A stretch of DNA of 64,000 bases from Ruegeria_C sp041537925 (GTDB lineage Bacteria; Pseudomonadota; Alphaproteobacteria; Rhodobacterales; Rhodobacteraceae), in assembly GCF_041537925.1 (NCBI RefSeq), contig NZ_JBGOSH010000003.1:434001-498000 (forward strand), read 5' to 3'. Shown in pieces: positions 32,716 to 40,652 of the stretch (its first letter is position 1; the number at the start of each line of letters is the position of its first letter). The notes under the pieces were generated by a model. It saw only the letters and a program-made list of their open reading frames with translations. It was not told where the DNA came from and made no database searches. Both the position numbers and the translations under genes were made by a program.

Positions 32716-33810
32716 TCAACGATCCGCGCGCAGCCGCTCAAGGTTGACCACCGTCGACAGCATAAGCCGGTCATGGCTCCAGTCCTTTGGTGCCTCCAGA
32801 GAAGCGCCCGCAAAGGACAGAAATGTACCCATGACACAGGCAAGCGCGATCAGATGCCTGCGCGGGGCCGAAAGCTGGCTGGCCGTGGATTTAAGCGACA
32901 GCAGACGATTGGCCAGTTCCTGCCGGGCATCCTTGCGGCCAGCGCTCAGCAGCGCCACGTTCAGCCGCTGCGCCTGGGCAAGGCCCACCGATCTTTCGCA
33001 AAAATGCAGCAGGCAGCGTGCATAATCCAGCGGGGCGACCCGGTACCGGCTGACCACGGCCTGATCGCAGGCCAGTTCGCGCAGCCGGTTGAACCGCAGC
33101 TTGAGCAGGGTGAAGGCCGGGTTCCAAAAGAAGAACGGGCGCATCAGTTCGAACACGATCTCCCATTCGAGGTCCGATTGCCGGAAATGTTGCAGCTCAT
33201 GTGCGATCGCAATGCGGCGGCGGTCGCTGTCCGAGATCAGATCCGAGGGCAACAGAACATGCCGCCGGAACACCCCGCGTGTCGCCATCGGCACCGCGAT
33301 CCGGTCCGAAAGGCGGATATCCACCGGACCCACGCGTTTCCAGCGATAGCTATCCGCCAGCAGCCTGTGCAACTGCAGTGCAGACCGGGCCAGGCGCAGG
33401 ATCGCAACCATCATCCCCGCTGCCAACAGCACGGCAACAATGGCGGGTCCTTTCGTATTCATCAGCAGAAAACGCTCGGTCCAGTTTTCTCGCGCGTTCA
33501 GAACCTCCTCGAACCGGATGGCATCCATGGCGATGTCACCGCGCAGATAGGCGGCAACCACCATATCGCTCAGCACGAGGCTACGGCCCGGCGAGAACAG
33601 CTCGACCGCGTGAGTTGCCGCGATGGCAAGCACGGGGCTGAGCAAAATCAGCACCAGAACAGTCTTCAGCGCTGCCAGTTGCAGGATGAACGCATGCCGC
33701 AGCGCGCTTTTGGCCGCGAGCGCTTGCAGCCCCAACCAGATGAGACATCCCAGAACAAGCATGATGTTCAGGTTGACGAAAACCTCAAGGATCTGTTTAG
33801 CCGCCATCAT
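32716..33810 (-). CDS. M56 family metallopeptidase (BlaR1-like, no sensor domain)
   Basis: A 364-residue membrane protease. Hydrophobic segments lie near residues 5-30, 45-65, 123-142 and 328-345. The zinc site is HELQH (His204, Glu205, His208) with a downstream Glu in RELACDQ. In BlaR1/MecR1 such a domain is switched on by a C-terminal penicillin-binding sensor and inactivates the BlaI repressor. Here the protein ends at 364 residues with no such sensor. The ATG ATG at 33810 has GGAGG upstream, and the gene overlaps the blaI-like gene by 14 bases. Confidence 0.88.
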   Translation of the reverse strand: MMAAKQILEVFVNLNIMLVLGCLIWLGLQALAAKSALRHAFILQLAALKTVLVLILLSPVLAIAATHAVELFSPGRSLVLSDMVVAAYLRGDIAMDAIRFEEVLNARENWTERFLLMNTKGPAIVAVLLAAGMMVAILRLARSALQLHRLLADSYRWKRVGPVDIRLSDRIAVPMATRGVFRRHVLLPSDLISDSDRRRIAIAHELQHFRQSDLEWEIVFELMRPFFFWNPAFTLLKLRFNRLRELACDQAVVSRYRVAPLDYARCLLHFCERSVGLAQAQRLNVALLSAGRKDARQELANRLLSLKSTASQLSAPRRHLIALACVMGTFLSFAGASLEAPKDWSHDRLMLSTVVNLERLRADR

Positions 33811-34192
33811 TCCGGAGCCTCCTCTCCACCAGCGCCCGAATTTCCTCAAGATCAGCCTCGGTCAGCCCGGCATCGTCGACAAGCCGCGCGACCAGGGTGG
33901 CCGGGGTGTCGTCAAACAGGGTCTGAGACAGGTTTTTCAATGAACGCGTCTGATAGGCGTCCTTTGCCAGAAGCGGCGTGTAGATCAGTGATTTGTTCTG
34001 CTTTCGGCTTTTGACGAATCCCTTGTCCTCGAGGATTCGCAGCACCGTCGCGGCAGAGGTATAGGCCAGCCCCCGCGAGGGAGGCAGTTGCCCAAGCACG
34101 TCGCGCACCGATCCTTCGCCAAGCTCCCAAAGCTCTGTCATGAACTCCAGCTCGACATCCGTCAGCAGATTTCCCGCTTTTCTTTTCCTCAT
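33797..34192 (-). CDS. BlaI/MecI/CopY family transcriptional repressor
   Basis: A 131-residue winged-helix repressor of the BlaI family. The N-terminal DNA-binding part runs to about residue 80 (LTDVELEFMTELWELGEGSVRDVL...SAATVLRILEDKGFV), followed by a C-terminal dimer helix region with QTLFDDTPATLVARL. In characterised pairs, the M56 partner causes cleavage of the repressor. No beta-lactamase gene is near, so the regulon is unknown. It starts 71 bases after the glycerol operon ends, on the same strand. Confidence 0.9.
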   Translation of the reverse strand: MRKRKAGNLLTDVELEFMTELWELGEGSVRDVLGQLPPSRGLAYTSAATVLRILEDKGFVKSRKQNKSLIYTPLLAKDAYQTRSLKNLSQTLFDDTPATLVARLVDDAGLTEADLEEIRALVERRLRNDGG

Positions 34193-34263
34193 TTCCGTCC
34201 AGCTACCAGTTCATTCACGCGCTTCGGGTCCAAACAAACCAGCATGGCGCGCATTCTCAAAGC

Positions 34264-34674
34264 CTAAACTTTCCAGAACACGAAAATTCCCCACCCGATC
34301 GCGATGAAGAGCGGGATCCAGATCGGCTGACCCATGATGCCAAGCCAGGCCAGAAAGATATAGACTGACCCCAACAGCGTGATGAACAGCCGGTCACCCA
34401 GCGTGGTGGTCAGACCCAGCACGCCCTTTCGTTCGATCCCGTCCCGGTACTTGACCCCTTCCAGCAGGCCGATCACCGCGATGGCGGAAAAGATACCGAT
34501 GAACACCACCAGCGTTGCCGGTGTCCAGGCCATCCAGAAATCGGGCCACAAAGGGTCAGTCCAGGAAAAACCTTTCTCTTCGGGCTCGCCCACATTCCCC
34601 CAGCCTGCCTTCGCTTGCGCCATCGCTTGCAAAGGCAGCACAAGGGCGACGGTCAGTGTCAAACGTCCCAGCAT
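34264..34674 (-). CDS. DUF2160 small membrane protein of the glycerol ABC operon
   Basis: A 136-residue membrane protein with an N-terminal signal-like segment (residues 1-19) and three further hydrophobic segments. The region MAWTPATLVVFIGIF followed by GVKYRDGIERKG is typical of DUF2160, a family found next to glycerol ABC importer genes in alphaproteobacteria. Its role in transport is not established. The ATG overlaps the GlpQ stop (ATGA). It is the last gene of the operon. Confidence 0.88.
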   Translation of the reverse strand: MLGRLTLTVALVLPLQAMAQAKAGWGNVGEPEEKGFSWTDPLWPDFWMAWTPATLVVFIGIFSAIAVIGLLEGVKYRDGIERKGVLGLTTTLGDRLFITLLGSVYIFLAWLGIMGQPIWIPLFIAIGWGIFVFWKV

Positions 34675-35471
34675 CAGACCCTCCCCATCGCAAAACCACG
34701 CGCGATGTAGTTGCGGACAAACCAGATCACGATGGCGCCCGGAATGATGGTCAGCGTACCGGCGGCGGCCAGCAGACCCAGCTCATAGCCCGCGCTGGAG
34801 GCGGTGCGAGTCATGACAGCCGCGATCGGCTTGGCCTCGACTGCGGTCAGGGTCTTGGCCAGCAGCATCTCGACCCAGGAGAACATGAAGCAGAAGAACG
34901 CCGTGACACCGACACCCGCCTTGATGTTGGGCAGAAAGATCTTCACGAAAAAGGCCGGGAAGGAATAGCCGTCGACATAGGCGGTTTCGTCCAGCTCCTT
35001 GGGGATGCCGCGCATGAAGCCTTCCAGAATCCACACCGCCAACGGTACGTTGAACAGCGTATGCGCCAGTGCCACAGCCAGATACGTGTCGAAGAGGTGG
35101 ATCGAGGAATAGAGCTGGAAGAACGGCAAGGCGAACACCGCCGCCGGGGCCATCCGGTTCGTCAAAAGCCAGAAGAACAGCTGCTTGTCGCCCAGAAACC
35201 GATAGCGCGAGAAGGCATACGCCGCAGGCAGGGCCACGCAGACCGACAGAATCGTGTTCAGCGTCACGTATATGATCGAGTTGATGTACCCCCAATACCA
35301 GGTCGGATCGGTGAAGATCGCGGTATAGTTCTCCAGCGTGAAGGTCTGCGGGAACAGTGAAAAGCCCGACAGGATTTCGTTCGTCGTTTTGAACGACATC
35401 GCCACCAGCCAGTAAATCGGCAGCATCAGGAACGCGATATAAAGGATCGGGATGACGGATCGTTTCTTCAT
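34674..35471 (-). CDS. glpQ: Glycerol ABC transporter permease GlpQ
   Basis: A 265-residue permease of the MalG-like carbohydrate class with six predicted membrane segments. The EAA-type coupling loop is in ELDETAYVDGYSFPAFFVKIFLP (about residues 157-179), which contacts the ATPases. Assignment to the glycerol system rests on its order after GlpV, S, T and P and before DUF2160, as in the characterised GlpSTPQV importer of Rhizobium. It is coupled to GlpP upstream by an overlap of 4 bases. Confidence 0.9.
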   Translation of the reverse strand: MKKRSVIPILYIAFLMLPIYWLVAMSFKTTNEILSGFSLFPQTFTLENYTAIFTDPTWYWGYINSIIYVTLNTILSVCVALPAAYAFSRYRFLGDKQLFFWLLTNRMAPAAVFALPFFQLYSSIHLFDTYLAVALAHTLFNVPLAVWILEGFMRGIPKELDETAYVDGYSFPAFFVKIFLPNIKAGVGVTAFFCFMFSWVEMLLAKTLTAVEAKPIAAVMTRTASSAGYELGLLAAAGTLTIIPGAIVIWFVRNYIARGFAMGRV

Positions 35472-36331
35472 TGTTGATCGTCCTTTGTCATCAAGACGTA
35501 GAATACCCAGCTGACCAGCAAAGTGATCGCGAAATAGATCAGGCTCATCGCCGCCGCCGGGCCGAGGTCGAACTGCCCGAGTGCGATCTTCACCAGATCA
35601 ATCGACAGCAGCGTGGTCGAGTTGCCTGGGCCGCCCCCGGTCAGCACGAAGGGCTCGGTATAGATGTTGAAACTGTCCATGAACCGCAGCAGCACCGCGA
35701 TGGTCAGAACCGCCTTCATCTTGGGCAATTGGATATAGCGGAACACGGACCAGGCGCTGGCCCCATCGATCTTGGCCGCCTGATAATAAGCGTCGGGGAT
35801 CGACACCAGCCCCGCATAACACAGCAGCACAACCAGCGACGTCCAGTGCCAGACATCCATCACAACCACCGTGATCCAGGCTGAGATAGGCTGCTGAGTC
35901 ATGTCATAATTGATGCCCAGAACGTCATTCAGGAAGTAGCCCAGCAGGCCGATCTTGGGCAGGGTAAAGATGTTCCACATCGAGCCAACCACGTTCCACG
36001 GGATCAGCATCGGCAGGGCCATCAGCACCAGACAGACCGGCACCCAGAACCCTTTGCGCGGCATCGAAAGCGCCACGATGATGCCCAGCGGCACCTCGAT
36101 TGAGAGGATGATGATGGTGAACATGAACTGCCGCCCCAAAGCGGCCTGAAACCGGTCGGAGCGCAGGATCTGTTCAAACCAGCCCAGCCCTTCCCAGAAG
36201 AACTGGTTGTTGCCGAAGGTTTCCTGCACCGAATAGTTGACCACCGTCATCATCGGGATCAACGCGTTGAACGCCACCAGCGCCAGCACCGGGATCACGA
36301 ACAGCCACGCTTTCTGGTTTTCGGTCTTCAT
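35468..36331 (-). CDS. glpP: Glycerol ABC transporter permease GlpP
   Basis: A 287-residue permease of the MalF-like class with six hydrophobic segments. The coupling loop is around IPDAYYQAAKIDGASAWSVF. It forms the membrane channel with GlpQ. The start overlaps the GlpT stop as ATGA and its stop overlaps the glpQ start, so the four ATPase and permease genes are tightly coupled. Confidence 0.9.
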   Translation of the reverse strand: MKTENQKAWLFVIPVLALVAFNALIPMMTVVNYSVQETFGNNQFFWEGLGWFEQILRSDRFQAALGRQFMFTIIILSIEVPLGIIVALSMPRKGFWVPVCLVLMALPMLIPWNVVGSMWNIFTLPKIGLLGYFLNDVLGINYDMTQQPISAWITVVVMDVWHWTSLVVLLCYAGLVSIPDAYYQAAKIDGASAWSVFRYIQLPKMKAVLTIAVLLRFMDSFNIYTEPFVLTGGGPGNSTTLLSIDLVKIALGQFDLGPAAAMSLIYFAITLLVSWVFYVLMTKDDQQ

Positions 36332-37404
36332 GACGCGCGCTCCTGCGTTGCGATCCAGCCGTCGCGATAAACGCGGGTTTGCGCGGGTTTGAAGCTCAGA
36401 CGCACTTCGCTGCCCTGTTCCGGAGCGTCATGGTCCAACACCGCTTTCAGAGGCGTCTGGCCCACCATTGCATCGACGACGAAATGCCGCCCGACATCGG
36501 ACACTTTGGTGACATGGGCGGGCACGCCGCGGTCAGAGATCGCCACATGTTCCGGGCGCACACCCAGGGTCAGCGTGCCACCATCGCCGGTCACCGGGCC
36601 TTCCAAAGCAACTTCGTGCCCTTCGAACATGGCACGGTCGCCCACGGCCTGACAGGGCAGAACGTTCATGCCCGGCGAACCGATGAAGTGGCCCACGAAT
36701 GTGTGCTGGGGCCGCTCGAACAGCTCTACCGGTGTGCCGATCTGCACCACCTCGCCCTCCTGCATCACGACCACCTCGTCGGCAAAGGTCAGCGCCTCGG
36801 TCTGGTCATGGGTCACGTAGATCATCGTGGCCTGCACCCGCTGGTGCAGCTCCTTGAGTTTCGAACGCAGTTTCCATTTCAGATGCGGGTCGATCACTGT
36901 GAGCGGTTCGTCGAACATCACCACATTCACATCATCGCGCACCAACCCGCGGCCCATCGAGATTTTCTGCTTGTTGTCGGGGCTCAGACCGGCGGCGCGG
37001 ATGTCGAGCATCTCGACCACGTCCAGCATCTGCGCGATTTCCTGCACCCGCTGGGTAATCTTGCCGGGTTCCGCGCCCCGGTTCCTGAGCGGGAAGGCCA
37101 GGTTTTCCCGCACCGTCATCGTGTCGTAGATCACCGGGAACTGGAACACCTGCGCGATGTTGCGCTGATCGGGCGGCAATTGCGTCACGTCGCGATCATC
37201 GAACAGGATGCGCCCCTCGGACGGGGTGAGCAGCCCGGAGATGATGTTGAGCAACGTTGACTTGCCGCAACCCGACGGCCCCAGCAGCGCATAAGCCCCG
37301 CCGTCGCGCCAGGTCACGTCGATCTCTTTCAACGCGTAGTCATCCGGCCCTTTCGGGTTGGGATAATAGCTGTGTTTCAGGTTCGAAAGCGTGATTTGCG
37401 CCAT
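36328..37404 (-). CDS. glpT: Glycerol ABC transporter ATPase GlpT, degenerate signature motif
   Basis: A 358-residue ATPase with a C-terminal MalK-like regulatory (TOBE) domain. Walker A GPSGCGKST (42-50), Walker B with Asp165/Glu166 and the H-loop His199 (YVTHDQ) are intact. The signature that should be LSGGQ is L140-S-P-D-N, and the D-loop is altered (VIDPHL). With GlpS it should form a heterodimer; see the asymmetry finding. The start at 37404 was chosen from family alignment. The longer in-frame extension is GlpS antisense-like noise. Confidence 0.93.
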   Translation of the reverse strand: MAQITLSNLKHSYYPNPKGPDDYALKEIDVTWRDGGAYALLGPSGCGKSTLLNIISGLLTPSEGRILFDDRDVTQLPPDQRNIAQVFQFPVIYDTMTVRENLAFPLRNRGAEPGKITQRVQEIAQMLDVVEMLDIRAAGLSPDNKQKISMGRGLVRDDVNVVMFDEPLTVIDPHLKWKLRSKLKELHQRVQATMIYVTHDQTEALTFADEVVVMQEGEVVQIGTPVELFERPQHTFVGHFIGSPGMNVLPCQAVGDRAMFEGHEVALEGPVTGDGGTLTLGVRPEHVAISDRGVPAHVTKVSDVGRHFVVDAMVGQTPLKAVLDHDAPEQGSEVRLSFKPAQTRVYRDGWIATQERAS

Positions 37405-37405
37405 G

Positions 37406-38467
37406 TCAGGCCACCAGTTTCCCGTCCTGCCCGAAATAACGGCAGTGACCAGGGTCCATGTAAAAGATGTGATCCTCGCCGATCTGATAGGGATGCACGC
37501 CCGAGGACAGCGAGACCCAGGCATCCGCGCCCAACTGGAAATGCGCGCTGGAATCCGAACCCGAAAGTTCGGTGACGATCACCCGGCCCTTGAGTTCGAC
37601 ATCCGCGTCGCTTGTCCGAGTTGGCAGCACCCGGTGCGGACGGATCGCTACGGAGTAAAGCCCGTCAGGCAAGTCAGCCGCCGCTCCGGTCAGCCTCCAC
37701 GAGGCCCCACCTGAAAGCTGCGCCTCGCTGCCCAATTTAGTCACGGCAGCGGAATTGATCGGTGGGTCCGAGAAGACGCGCGCGGCGCTCAGGTTCTCGG
37801 GGTTGCGATAAATCTCGGATGTCGTGCCGAATTGTGTCACGCGCCCGTCATCCATCAGGGCGGTCTTGCCGCCCAGCAACAGCGCCTCTTCCGGCTCGGA
37901 GGTGGCATAGACAACCACCGCACCGCGCCCGGCAAAGAGGTCGGGTAGTTGTTCGCGCAATTCCTCGCGCAGTTTGTAGTCCAGATTGGCCAGCGGTTCG
38001 TCCAGAAACACCGCCCGGCTGTCCTTGGCGATGGCGCGCGCCAGCGCGGTGCGCTGTTGCTGACCACCCGACAATTCGCTGGGGCGACGTTGCAGCATGG
38101 GACGCAGTTGCAGCAGGTCTGCGGCCTCTTCCACCCGGCCCTCGATCTCGCTTTTGGTCATGCCCGCGACGCGCAGGGGCGAGGCGATGTTTTCAAAGAC
38201 CGACATATGCGGATAGTTGACGAAGAACTGGTGCACCAGAGAGATGCGGCGTTTCTGCGTCGACTGTTTGGTGACGTCCTCGCCATCCATCAGGATGCGG
38301 CCGCTCGCCATTGGGTCAAGCCCGGCCATCAGTTTGATCAAAGAGGTTTTGCCCGCACCGGTCGCCCCCAGCAGGACGTTGAATTGGCCGGGCTCGAGCG
38401 TCAGCGTGGTGGGCTTTATATGGGTCACCTGACCCACGCGCTTCGTCACGTCGTGTAGTTCAATCAT
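37406..38467 (-). CDS. glpS: Glycerol ABC transporter ATPase GlpS, H-loop His missing
   Basis: A 353-residue ATPase paired with GlpT. Walker A GATGAGKT (34-41), a full signature LSGGQ (132-136) and Walker B FLDEP (Asp156/Glu157) are present. The H-loop, normally V-T-H-D, is A-T-S-E with Ser190 in place of the switch His. The C-terminal third is a TOBE-like domain. It stands 1 base before the GlpT start and 96 bases after glpV, behind a stem-loop. Confidence 0.93.
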   Translation of the reverse strand: MIELHDVTKRVGQVTHIKPTTLTLEPGQFNVLLGATGAGKTSLIKLMAGLDPMASGRILMDGEDVTKQSTQKRRISLVHQFFVNYPHMSVFENIASPLRVAGMTKSEIEGRVEEAADLLQLRPMLQRRPSELSGGQQQRTALARAIAKDSRAVFLDEPLANLDYKLREELREQLPDLFAGRGAVVVYATSEPEEALLLGGKTALMDDGRVTQFGTTSEIYRNPENLSAARVFSDPPINSAAVTKLGSEAQLSGGASWRLTGAAADLPDGLYSVAIRPHRVLPTRTSDADVELKGRVIVTELSGSDSSAHFQLGADAWVSLSSGVHPYQIGEDHIFYMDPGHCRYFGQDGKLVA

Positions 38468-38523
38468 ATTGCGAAGGTTCCAAGATGGACCGGGCCGGTC
38501 ACCGGCAGGTCCTGTCCCCAGAT

Positions 38524-38551
38524 CGGGCCGCCGCGCAAATGCGGCGACCCG
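38524..38551 (-). promoter_or_regulatory. Stem-loop between glpV and glpS
   Basis: CGGG-C-CGCCGC pairs with GCGGCG-A-CCCG around a GCAAAT loop, with one mismatch (C opposite A). It lies between the glpV stop and the glpS start and has no U-tract. Such hairpins between a binding-protein gene and its transporter genes usually protect the upstream mRNA or stop part of the transcription. Confidence 0.5.
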
Positions 38552-38563
38552 TGTTTCATAGGC

Positions 38564-40303
38564 TTACTGGGCCTGCCAGCGCGCCACCAGCTCGTCATAG
38601 TTGACGGTCTGGCCCTGCGGCTTTTCGTTTTCCAGCTTGGCCTTTGGCGAGCCTTCCTTCTCCAGCCAGAAGGCCGCATCCTGCGGTTCGTTCAGGCGCG
38701 GACCACAGCCGCCATAGACGCCGGCGCTTTCATCAGCAGCCTGCATACGGCCCATGGTGATGTCCATCTCTTCGGCCAGGCGGTCCATCGCTTCTTGCGG
38801 GGTGAAGGCACCCGAGTTCACGTCACCGATCTGCTGCCACCAGATCTGGGCCAGCTTCGGATAATCCGGCACGTTGATGCCGGTCGGCGACCATGCCACA
38901 CGGTCAGGCGAGCGGTAGAACTCGACCAGACCACCCAGCTTTGGTGCGCGTTCGGTGAACGACTCGTGGTTGACCGAGCTGTCGCGGATGAATGTCAGAC
39001 CCACATGGGACTTCTTCACATCGACGGTCTTGGAGGTCACGAATTGAGCGTAGAGCCAGGCAGCTTGTGCACGATCCGCCGGGGTCGACTTCAGGAAGGT
39101 CCAGGACCCCACGTCCTGATAGCCAACCTTCTGGCCGTCTTCCCAGTAGGGACCATGCGGGCTGGGCGCCATCCGCCAGAGCGGCGTGCCCTCGTCATCC
39201 ACGGTGTTGTTGCCTTCGGACTTCGGCTTGACCATGTCTGCGGTAAAGGCGGTGTACCAGAAGATCTGCTGGGCCACGTTGCCCTGGCTGAGCGCCGGCA
39301 GCGACTGGTAGAAGTCGTAAGACGCGGCACCCGGAGGCGCATAGTTCCGCAGCCATTCATCCCACTTGCGGATCGCATAGACCGCAGCCGGGCCGTTGGC
39401 TGCCCCGCCGCGCGACACCGAGGCGCCGACCGGGTTACAGGTGCCCGCTTCCATGCGGATGCCCCATTCGTCGACCGGGATGCCATTGGGTTCGCCCTTG
39501 TCACCGGCACCGGCCATCGACAGCCAGGCGTCGGTCATGCGCCAGCCAAGGTCGGGCGCGCGCTTGCCGTAATCCATGTGGCCATAGATAGCCACGCCGT
39601 CGACTTCCTTCACGTCATTGGTGAAGAATTCGGCGATGTCCTCATAGGCCGACCAGTTGACCGGAACACCCAGATCATAGCCGTATTTTTCCTTGAACGC
39701 GGCCTTGTTGGCCTCGTCGTCGAACCAGTCCTTGCGGAACCAGTAGAGGTTAGCGAATTGCTGGTCGGGCAGCTGGTACAGCTTGCCATCGGGACCGGTG
39801 GTGAATTGGATACCCATGAAGTCATCCAGATCCAGCGTCGGCGAGGTGGTGCCTGCCCAGTCGCCGCCCATCATGTCGGTCAGCGGATACGCCAGTTGCA
39901 ACCGCGAATGAGTACCGATCAGGTCGCTGTCATTGACATAACCGTCATAGAGGTTCCGGCCCGTCTGCAGCTGGGTCTGAACCGCCTGCACGACCTCACC
40001 CTCACCGAGGATTTGGTGGTTGACCTTGATGCCGGTGATATCCTCGAAGGCCTTGGTCAGCACTTCGGATTCGTAGCTATGGGTCGGAATGCCCTCGGAC
40101 AGAACGTTGATTTCCATGCCCGAATACGGCTTTGCCGCGTCGATGAACCACTGCATTTCGGACAGCTGTTCATCCTTGGACAGGGTCGATGGCTGGAACT
40201 CTTCGTCGATCCAGCGTTGCGCGGCGGCCTCATCGGCCCAGGCCGCACTTCCTCCGGCCATGACAGCAGACGCCGCCACAGCGGATAGCAGATACTTCCG
40301 CAT
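38564..40303 (-). CDS. glpV: Glycerol ABC transporter substrate-binding protein GlpV
   Basis: A 579-residue periplasmic binding protein, larger than most sugar-binding proteins, as is normal for the GlpV family. Residues 1-24 form a signal peptide (ending AAWADE). The mature protein is of the cluster-1 extracellular solute-binding fold. GGGAGGAG lies before the ATG at 40303. It is the first gene of the operon, so it should be made in excess over the membrane parts. GlpK, GlpD and GlpR are not next to it in this window. Confidence 0.9.
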   Translation of the reverse strand: MRKYLLSAVAASAVMAGGSAAWADEAAAQRWIDEEFQPSTLSKDEQLSEMQWFIDAAKPYSGMEINVLSEGIPTHSYESEVLTKAFEDITGIKVNHQILGEGEVVQAVQTQLQTGRNLYDGYVNDSDLIGTHSRLQLAYPLTDMMGGDWAGTTSPTLDLDDFMGIQFTTGPDGKLYQLPDQQFANLYWFRKDWFDDEANKAAFKEKYGYDLGVPVNWSAYEDIAEFFTNDVKEVDGVAIYGHMDYGKRAPDLGWRMTDAWLSMAGAGDKGEPNGIPVDEWGIRMEAGTCNPVGASVSRGGAANGPAAVYAIRKWDEWLRNYAPPGAASYDFYQSLPALSQGNVAQQIFWYTAFTADMVKPKSEGNNTVDDEGTPLWRMAPSPHGPYWEDGQKVGYQDVGSWTFLKSTPADRAQAAWLYAQFVTSKTVDVKKSHVGLTFIRDSSVNHESFTERAPKLGGLVEFYRSPDRVAWSPTGINVPDYPKLAQIWWQQIGDVNSGAFTPQEAMDRLAEEMDITMGRMQAADESAGVYGGCGPRLNEPQDAAFWLEKEGSPKAKLENEKPQGQTVNYDELVARWQAQ

Positions 40304-40375
40304 AATTCTCCTCCCTAGAGATTTTATTGTCAGGCCAGGCCTGAACGCGATTAGCATCCGAAGGCAGTACGGATT

Positions 40376-40395
40376 TGTCAAACTAAAAAATTAGT
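40376..40395 (-). promoter_or_regulatory. glpV promoter -35 box and adjoining inverted repeat
   Basis: On the minus strand TTGACA (40381-40376) is a perfect -35 box, though no good -10 box follows at 16-18 bases (GCTAAT comes at 20). Touching it, ACTAA-AAAA-TTAGT (40382-40395) is an inverted repeat with 5-base arms, a possible operator for a glycerol regulator. Confidence 0.35.
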
Positions 40396-40461
40396 AAATG
40401 TGGGATTACATCGCAAATCTCTGTCTTTGCTAAATATATTTGAAAAGCCCCACCCATGTAA

Positions 40462-40575
40462 ATTTGCCTATATGACCTCTGGCACAGCCTGTTCAAGCAC
40501 GTGAAGCAGGTCGAGATCACCAACGTGCGCAATGCCAGAATCGAGCACGAAATGGAAAGGCGTTGGCAGCGCTGA
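40462..40575 (+). pseudogene. Orphan coding-like fragment without a start codon
   Basis: An open frame after a TAA at 40459 and ending at TGA 40573-40575 would give about 37 residues, including DLWHSLFKHVKQ and ending in MERRWQR. It uses genome-typical GC-ending codons, is charged like a protein C-terminus, and lacks an ATG or a plausible GTG/TTG near its 5' end. It may be the tail of a lost gene. Family unknown, and chance cannot be excluded. Confidence 0.25.
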
Positions 40576-40652
40576 CCGCGACCATTAGAACGTTTAGGGA
40601 AACGGGCTGTCAGACCCGGGAACCGAAAAACACATTGCGGGCAGCACATCTC

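Larger units (their letters stand above)
40304..40652. other. Intergenic region between glpV and the first glycosyltransferase
   Basis: This 349-base gap separates two divergent genes. The half near glpV is AT-rich and holds a likely glpV promoter and a 14-bp inverted repeat (40376-40395). The middle carries a short coding-like stretch without a start (40462-40575). No strong promoter for the glycosyltransferase was found. Confidence 0.6.

Noticed and set aside
38795..40288. A 497-codon open frame on the plus strand
   Set aside because: It is antisense to glpV. The codon pattern mirrors the real gene, and the product has no fold-like features.
40563..40652. N-terminal extension of the first glycosyltransferase from a TTG
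   Set aside because: The extra 30 residues are low in family character and no ribosome site precedes the TTG; the ATG at 40653 is simpler.
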